A stretch of DNA of 64,000 bases, taken from NCBI GenBank assembly GCA_023390115.1, contig JAEWDM010000006.1, positions 62,001 to 126,000 of the forward strand. Reading direction: 5' to 3'. The stretch's first letter is position 1, and each line of letters begins with the position of its first letter. Below are positions 60,652 to 64,000 of this stretch, in pieces. Under the pieces are notes generated by a model. It had not been told where the DNA came from. It did not search any database and was given only the letters and a program-made list of their open reading frames with translations. The position numbers were made by a program, and so were the translations under genes. This DNA comes from Bacillota bacterium. GTDB taxonomy: Bacteria > Bacillota > Clostridia > Acetivibrionales > DSM-27016.

Positions 60652-62627
60652 ATTGCATCCACCTCCGCCATAATCTGCTTGTTTGTGAAGCCTTTCAAAT
60701 CCATAGCGCCTGAAGGGCATGCAACAGTACACGCACCGCAGCCCTGGCACACGGCCTCATTAACCTGCGCAACTCTGCGGATTTCGGTCTTTCCGGGAAT
60801 TCTGAATTCCTTGTCAATATAGGATATGGCTCCGTATGGACAAACCCTTTCACAGGTTGAGCAGCCATTGCACAGCATATGGTCTGAAGCAGACACGCAT
60901 GGATTGCTGAGAAGCTTATCCTTTGCAAGAAGGCCTATTACCTTTGCCGCGGCAGCCGAAGCCTGGGCAACCGTTTCGGGAATATCCTTGGGGCCCTGGC
61001 ACACACCGGACAGGTAAACCCCTGCCGTGGGGCTTTCCACAGGCCGGAGCTTGGGATGTGCCTCGGTAAAGAAGCTGTTGGTATCTATGCTGGCCGTAAG
61101 CATGGTGGCAAGCCCCTTCGCGGTCCTGTCAGGCTCAACTGCCGCCGCAAGGACAACCATGTCGGCTTCAATTACAACCTGGTCATTTGCAAGCAAATCC
61201 GATCCCTGCACCATCAGCTTCCCATTCTTTTCGGCAATTTTCCCCACCATTCCCTTTATATAATCAACGCCGTATTCTTCAGCAGCACGCCGGTAGAACT
61301 CATCAAAATTTTTGCCCGGTGTCCTGACGTCAATATAGAATACATGCACCTCCACATCAGGATACTTTTCTCTTACGAGCATGGCATGCTTTGCCGTATA
61401 CATGCAGCAAATCTTTGAGCAGTATGCTTTCCCGCACCCTGAGGTGTCCCTTGAGCCAACGCACTGTATAAAAACTATTCTGTGAGGATGGGTATTGTCG
61501 GAAGGCCGGAGCAGCTTGCCGCCGGTAGGTCCCGCAGCATTCATTATGCGCTCGAATTCAAGGGAGGTTACAACATCCCGGCTGTTGGCATAGGAATATT
61601 CCTCAAAATTCTCAAGGGATATTATATTAAATCCCGTTGCAACGACAACAGCGCCGTATTTCCTTTCAACTATCTCATCCTGCTGTGAAAAGTCAATGGC
61701 TCCTGCTGAGCAGGCCCTCTCGCATAGCCCGCACTTTCCGGTTCTGAACCTTAAGCACTGATCCCTGTCAATTACGGGTACATTTGGTATGGCCTGTGCA
61801 AAGGGAATATATATTGCCCCCCTGTTGGAAAGGCCCATATTAAACTCACTTTTTGCCTTCCTGGAAGGGCACTTTTCGGTACATGCACCGCATCCGCTGC
61901 AAAGGTCCGCCTTTACACTGCGGGCCTTTTTCCTTATCCCGACGGTAAAATTTCCCACAAAGCCTGATACCGACTCAACCTCGCTATAGGTAAACAGGCT
62001 TATCCTTTCGTTTGATGCCGCATCCACCATCTTGGGTGTAAGTATACAGGCGGCACAGTCAAGGGTGGGGAAGGTCTTGTCAAGCTGCGCCATTTTGCCG
62101 CCTATTGTGGGGCTCTTTTCAACAATATCCACCTCATAGCCGGCATCCGCGATATCAAGGGCTGACTGTATGCCCGCTATGCCCCCTCCGATAACCAGCG
62201 CGCGCTTTACAACCTCGCTCTCTCCGGAAATAAGCGGCTTGTTCAGGTTAAGCTTGGCAACAGCCGTCCTTCCGAGTATAATAGCCTTCCTGGTGGCTTC
62301 ATTCCTGTCTTTATGAATCCATGAGCACTGCTCGCGTATATTCGCAATTTCAACCATATATGGATTCAGACCAGCCAACGCAGCCGTTTTTCTGAACGTA
62401 GCCTCATGCATTCTTGGAGAGCATGAACAGACTACAACCCCTGTCAATGCCAGATCCTTTATTGCCTGGCGTATCCTGGACTGGCCGCCCTCGGAACACA
62501 TATACTGGTAATCGGCGGAATAAACGACGCCCGCCTCATGCCTTAATGCCTCTGTAACTGCTTCCACATCAACGGTTGCCGATATATTGCTCCCGCACCA
62601 ACAAACAAAAACTCCGATTCTTTGCAT
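60642..62627 (-). CDS. hdrA: Heterodisulfide reductase subunit A-like
   Basis: A 661-residue flavoprotein. It has the HdrA N-terminal Cys region (VFVCWCGSNISATV, VVVCSCSPRMHE), an FAD site ALVIGGGIAGIQSALDIADAGY, the HdrA motif TLDCAACILTPKM, and four 4Fe-4S-type groups (CSGCGACTEKCPS, CGLCERACSAGA, CNGCSTCERVCPYG, CQGCGACTVACPSG). HdrA is the flavin-based electron-bifurcating centre of Hdr complexes. It is followed by MvhD/FlxD and preceded by HdrC. Confidence 0.93.
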   Translation of the reverse strand: MQRIGVFVCWCGSNISATVDVEAVTEALRHEAGVVYSADYQYMCSEGGQSRIRQAIKDLALTGVVVCSCSPRMHEATFRKTAALAGLNPYMVEIANIREQCSWIHKDRNEATRKAIILGRTAVAKLNLNKPLISGESEVVKRALVIGGGIAGIQSALDIADAGYEVDIVEKSPTIGGKMAQLDKTFPTLDCAACILTPKMVDAASNERISLFTYSEVESVSGFVGNFTVGIRKKARSVKADLCSGCGACTEKCPSRKAKSEFNMGLSNRGAIYIPFAQAIPNVPVIDRDQCLRFRTGKCGLCERACSAGAIDFSQQDEIVERKYGAVVVATGFNIISLENFEEYSYANSRDVVTSLEFERIMNAAGPTGGKLLRPSDNTHPHRIVFIQCVGSRDTSGCGKAYCSKICCMYTAKHAMLVREKYPDVEVHVFYIDVRTPGKNFDEFYRRAAEEYGVDYIKGMVGKIAEKNGKLMVQGSDLLANDQVVIEADMVVLAAAVEPDRTAKGLATMLTASIDTNSFFTEAHPKLRPVESPTAGVYLSGVCQGPKDIPETVAQASAAAAKVIGLLAKDKLLSNPCVSASDHMLCNGCSTCERVCPYGAISYIDKEFRIPGKTEIRRVAQVNEAVCQGCGACTVACPSGAMDLKGFTNKQIMAEVDAICR

Positions 62628-62661
62628 TTGCTCAATTCACTTCCATTCTATCATATGCTGA

Positions 62662-63054
62662 TTATTTGCTGTATTTTCTAAAGGCGCTTACAATAGCCTG
62701 CTGGGGAAGCTTTTCGTCCAGCAGGCCGGGGATATCCTCGGCCTTTAGGCGGTTTTCCCCCTGCCTCCGTATCAGCATAAGCCTCACAGCCTCAATAAGC
62801 ATGGCAGGCTTTACACCCCTCGGGCACCTTTCCACACAGGCAAAGCATGAAAGGCACTTCCACAGCGCATTTGACTCCAGCAGTGTACCAATATCGCCTT
62901 TTTGAACCATTGAGATGAATTGGTGGGGATGGATATCCATCTCATGAAATGCAGGACATGTACCTGAGCATTTTCCGCACTTCATGCATTTTCTCGTATT
63001 TACTCCGCTTATTCTTACAATGGTTTGCGCCATTTCCTTTCCTGTCGTATGCAT
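62662..63054 (-). CDS. hdrC: Heterodisulfide reductase subunit C-like
   Basis: A 130-residue ferredoxin-like protein with two 4Fe-4S motifs, CMKCGKCSGTCPA and CLSCFACVERCPRG. It connects HdrA to the HdrB active site. GGGAGG lies 8 bases before the ATG, and hdrB ends 18 bases upstream. Confidence 0.92.
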   Translation of the reverse strand: MHTTGKEMAQTIVRISGVNTRKCMKCGKCSGTCPAFHEMDIHPHQFISMVQKGDIGTLLESNALWKCLSCFACVERCPRGVKPAMLIEAVRLMLIRRQGENRLKAEDIPGLLDEKLPQQAIVSAFRKYSK

Positions 63055-63072
63055 ATACTATCCTCCCATTCT

Positions 63073-63855
63073 TTATAAAGCGCCCAGAGCTTCCGCCAAA
63101 AGCCCTGTAAAATAGCGCACCCTGAGCCTTTCCTCTTCAACATTTGAGTCAAGGTTATACATACAGAGAGGGCAGGCGGTAACTATGGTATCGGCACCCT
63201 TCTCGCAGGCGGATTCTATAATATTTTTGCATTTTTCCTTCACAATGCCTTTTTCGCTCAGTGCCATATATGCTCCGCAGCACTCGTTGCGGTAAGGGTA
63301 TATAACCGGCTCCGCACCTATTGCAGAGATAAAATCTTCTATAATGGAAGGATTCTCTGCATTGTCAAACTGCATGGCATCGCTGGGCCTTAGCAGCAGG
63401 CAGCCGTAATATGCCGCAATTTTCATTCCCTTAAGCGGCTTGACAACACTTTTTTTTAATTTATCAAAGCCTATAACATCCCTTATCAGCTCCAGGTAAT
63501 GGATAACCTTTGTTTCACCCTTATAAGGGGTATCAAGACCTAAATAATTATTAACCTTTAACTGCATATCACTGTTTACGTCCATGTCCCTGTTTACTCT
63601 TTTAAGTACATGATGACAGGCTGAACACATGGTTACCAGATTCCCTCCCAAAGCCCTTGCGGATATAAGGGCACGCACCGAAGACAGCTTTGTGGCTATT
63701 TCATCCTGTGCCATTGGGTAAACGGCACCGCAGCACTGCCATTCGGGGAGCTCTTCAAGCACAAGTCCGAGTACCTCCGCAGATTTCCTTGCATATATGT
63801 CCAGCTCCTTAGCCTTTGTTTTAAGGGTACACCCCGGATAATAACTGTAAATCAT
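63073..63855 (-). CDS. hdrB: Heterodisulfide reductase subunit B-like (two CCG domains)
   Basis: A 260-residue protein with both CCG modules: CCGA...CSACHHVL and CCGAY...CPLCMYNL. In HdrB these Cys hold two non-cubane clusters that cleave disulfides. Clostridia do not make CoM-S-S-CoB, so the acceptor here must be different. The ATG at 63855 is chosen with GAGG 12 bases upstream; GTG 63870 is also in frame. It lies 26 bases after the fumarase/aspartase gene. Confidence 0.9.
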   Translation of the reverse strand: MIYSYYPGCTLKTKAKELDIYARKSAEVLGLVLEELPEWQCCGAVYPMAQDEIATKLSSVRALISARALGGNLVTMCSACHHVLKRVNRDMDVNSDMQLKVNNYLGLDTPYKGETKVIHYLELIRDVIGFDKLKKSVVKPLKGMKIAAYYGCLLLRPSDAMQFDNAENPSIIEDFISAIGAEPVIYPYRNECCGAYMALSEKGIVKEKCKNIIESACEKGADTIVTACPLCMYNLDSNVEEERLRVRYFTGLLAEALGAL

Positions 63856-63881
63856 ATCGCTTTTCCTCACAAATTTTATTG

Positions 63882-64000
63882 TTATACCATGCTTTCAGGC
63901 TTAAATACCTTGTCAAATTCCTCCGCGCTCAAAAAGCCCAGAGCCACACACGCTTCCTTCAGAGAAATATTTTCCCTGTATGCTTTTTTCGCTGTTTTTG
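63882..64000 (-). CDS. C-terminus of fumarase/aspartate ammonia-lyase family enzyme
   Basis: The last 38 residues of a minus-strand gene running off the window: AKKAYRENISLKEACVALGF and LSAEEFDKVFKPESMV match the C-terminal tail of class II fumarases and aspartate ammonia-lyases. Either enzyme makes or uses fumarate, which fits the fumarate reductase-like genes in the same transcript. The short piece does not tell fumarase from aspartase. Confidence 0.7.
   Translation of the reverse strand, partial: KTAKKAYRENISLKEACVALGFLSAEEFDKVFKPESMV

Noticed and set aside
63073..63855. True CoM-S-S-CoB heterodisulfide reductase
   Set aside because: The genomic setting is bacterial and fermentative; Hdr-like proteins here pair with Flx and fumarate reductase subunits, so the methanogen substrate is not expected.
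1..64000. CRISPR arrays, tRNA and rRNA genes
   Set aside because: No regularly spaced repeats, cloverleaf with CCA-like end, or rRNA core sequences were recognised by eye; a tRNAscan or Infernal run would be decisive.

Overview
The window looks like chromosomal DNA from an anaerobic, probably spore-forming member of the Clostridia (Bacillota). The evidence is indirect: moderate-to-low GC with strong AGGAGG-type ribosome sites, a biotin-dependent sodium-pump decarboxylase split into four clostridial-style genes, a VanW protein, a SleL/YaaH-like glycosidase, and a long soluble iron-sulfur operon of strict anaerobes. No rRNA, tRNA, CRISPR array, phage block, integrase or transposase was seen, so genus and species cannot be given.

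Layout. 1-4.7 kb: end of a GH18 glycosidase, then an oxaloacetate decarboxylase sodium-pump operon (alpha, gamma-like, biotin carrier, beta). 4.7-12.8 kb: housekeeping genes, including a phosphodiester glycosidase, a dGTPase next to a YfbR-type nucleotidase, an FMN-binding lipoprotein, a MarR-PNPOx pair under a 42-bp perfect palindrome, a YkpA-type ABC-F protein and a radical SAM/SPASM protein. 13-22 kb: a CheA-like kinase with a degenerate receiver domain, a divergent type IIA topoisomerase pair and a PD-(D/E)XK-XPD/DinG helicase. 22-23 kb: a frameshifted Phd antitoxin in front of an intact MntA-HepT toxin-antitoxin pair. 23-34.4 kb: membrane proteins, VanW, two MFS carriers, uvrB, RNA-modification enzymes, a tiny WYL-like protein and a GH95 fucosidase.

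34.5-52 kb is the main accessory system, a complete Ter-type stress locus: TerY (VWA), PP2C phosphatase and zinc-ribbon kinase (the TerY-P triad), a Ca2+ P-type ATPase, six TerD-domain proteins with a graded loss of Ca2+-binding residues, an AIM24/TIGR00266 protein, and a biosynthetic module (HpcH/HpaI aldolase, ATP-grasp, two phosphoribosyltransferases, HAD phosphatase). The families and their association are known, but the product of the biosynthetic module is not, to my knowledge, biochemically established.

52-54.5 kb is a small AT-richer island (DUF5131, AraC, VOC) bounded by two 84-bp direct repeats, with the relic of a collapsed duplicate of its first two genes. 55-64 kb, on the minus strand, is an apparent operon that runs fumarase/aspartase, HdrB, HdrC, HdrA, MvhD/FlxD, FlxC, FlxB, FlxA, FrdB-like, FrdA-like. 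It reads as a soluble NAD(P)H-linked Hdr-Flx complex coupled to fumarate reduction, possibly electron-bifurcating.
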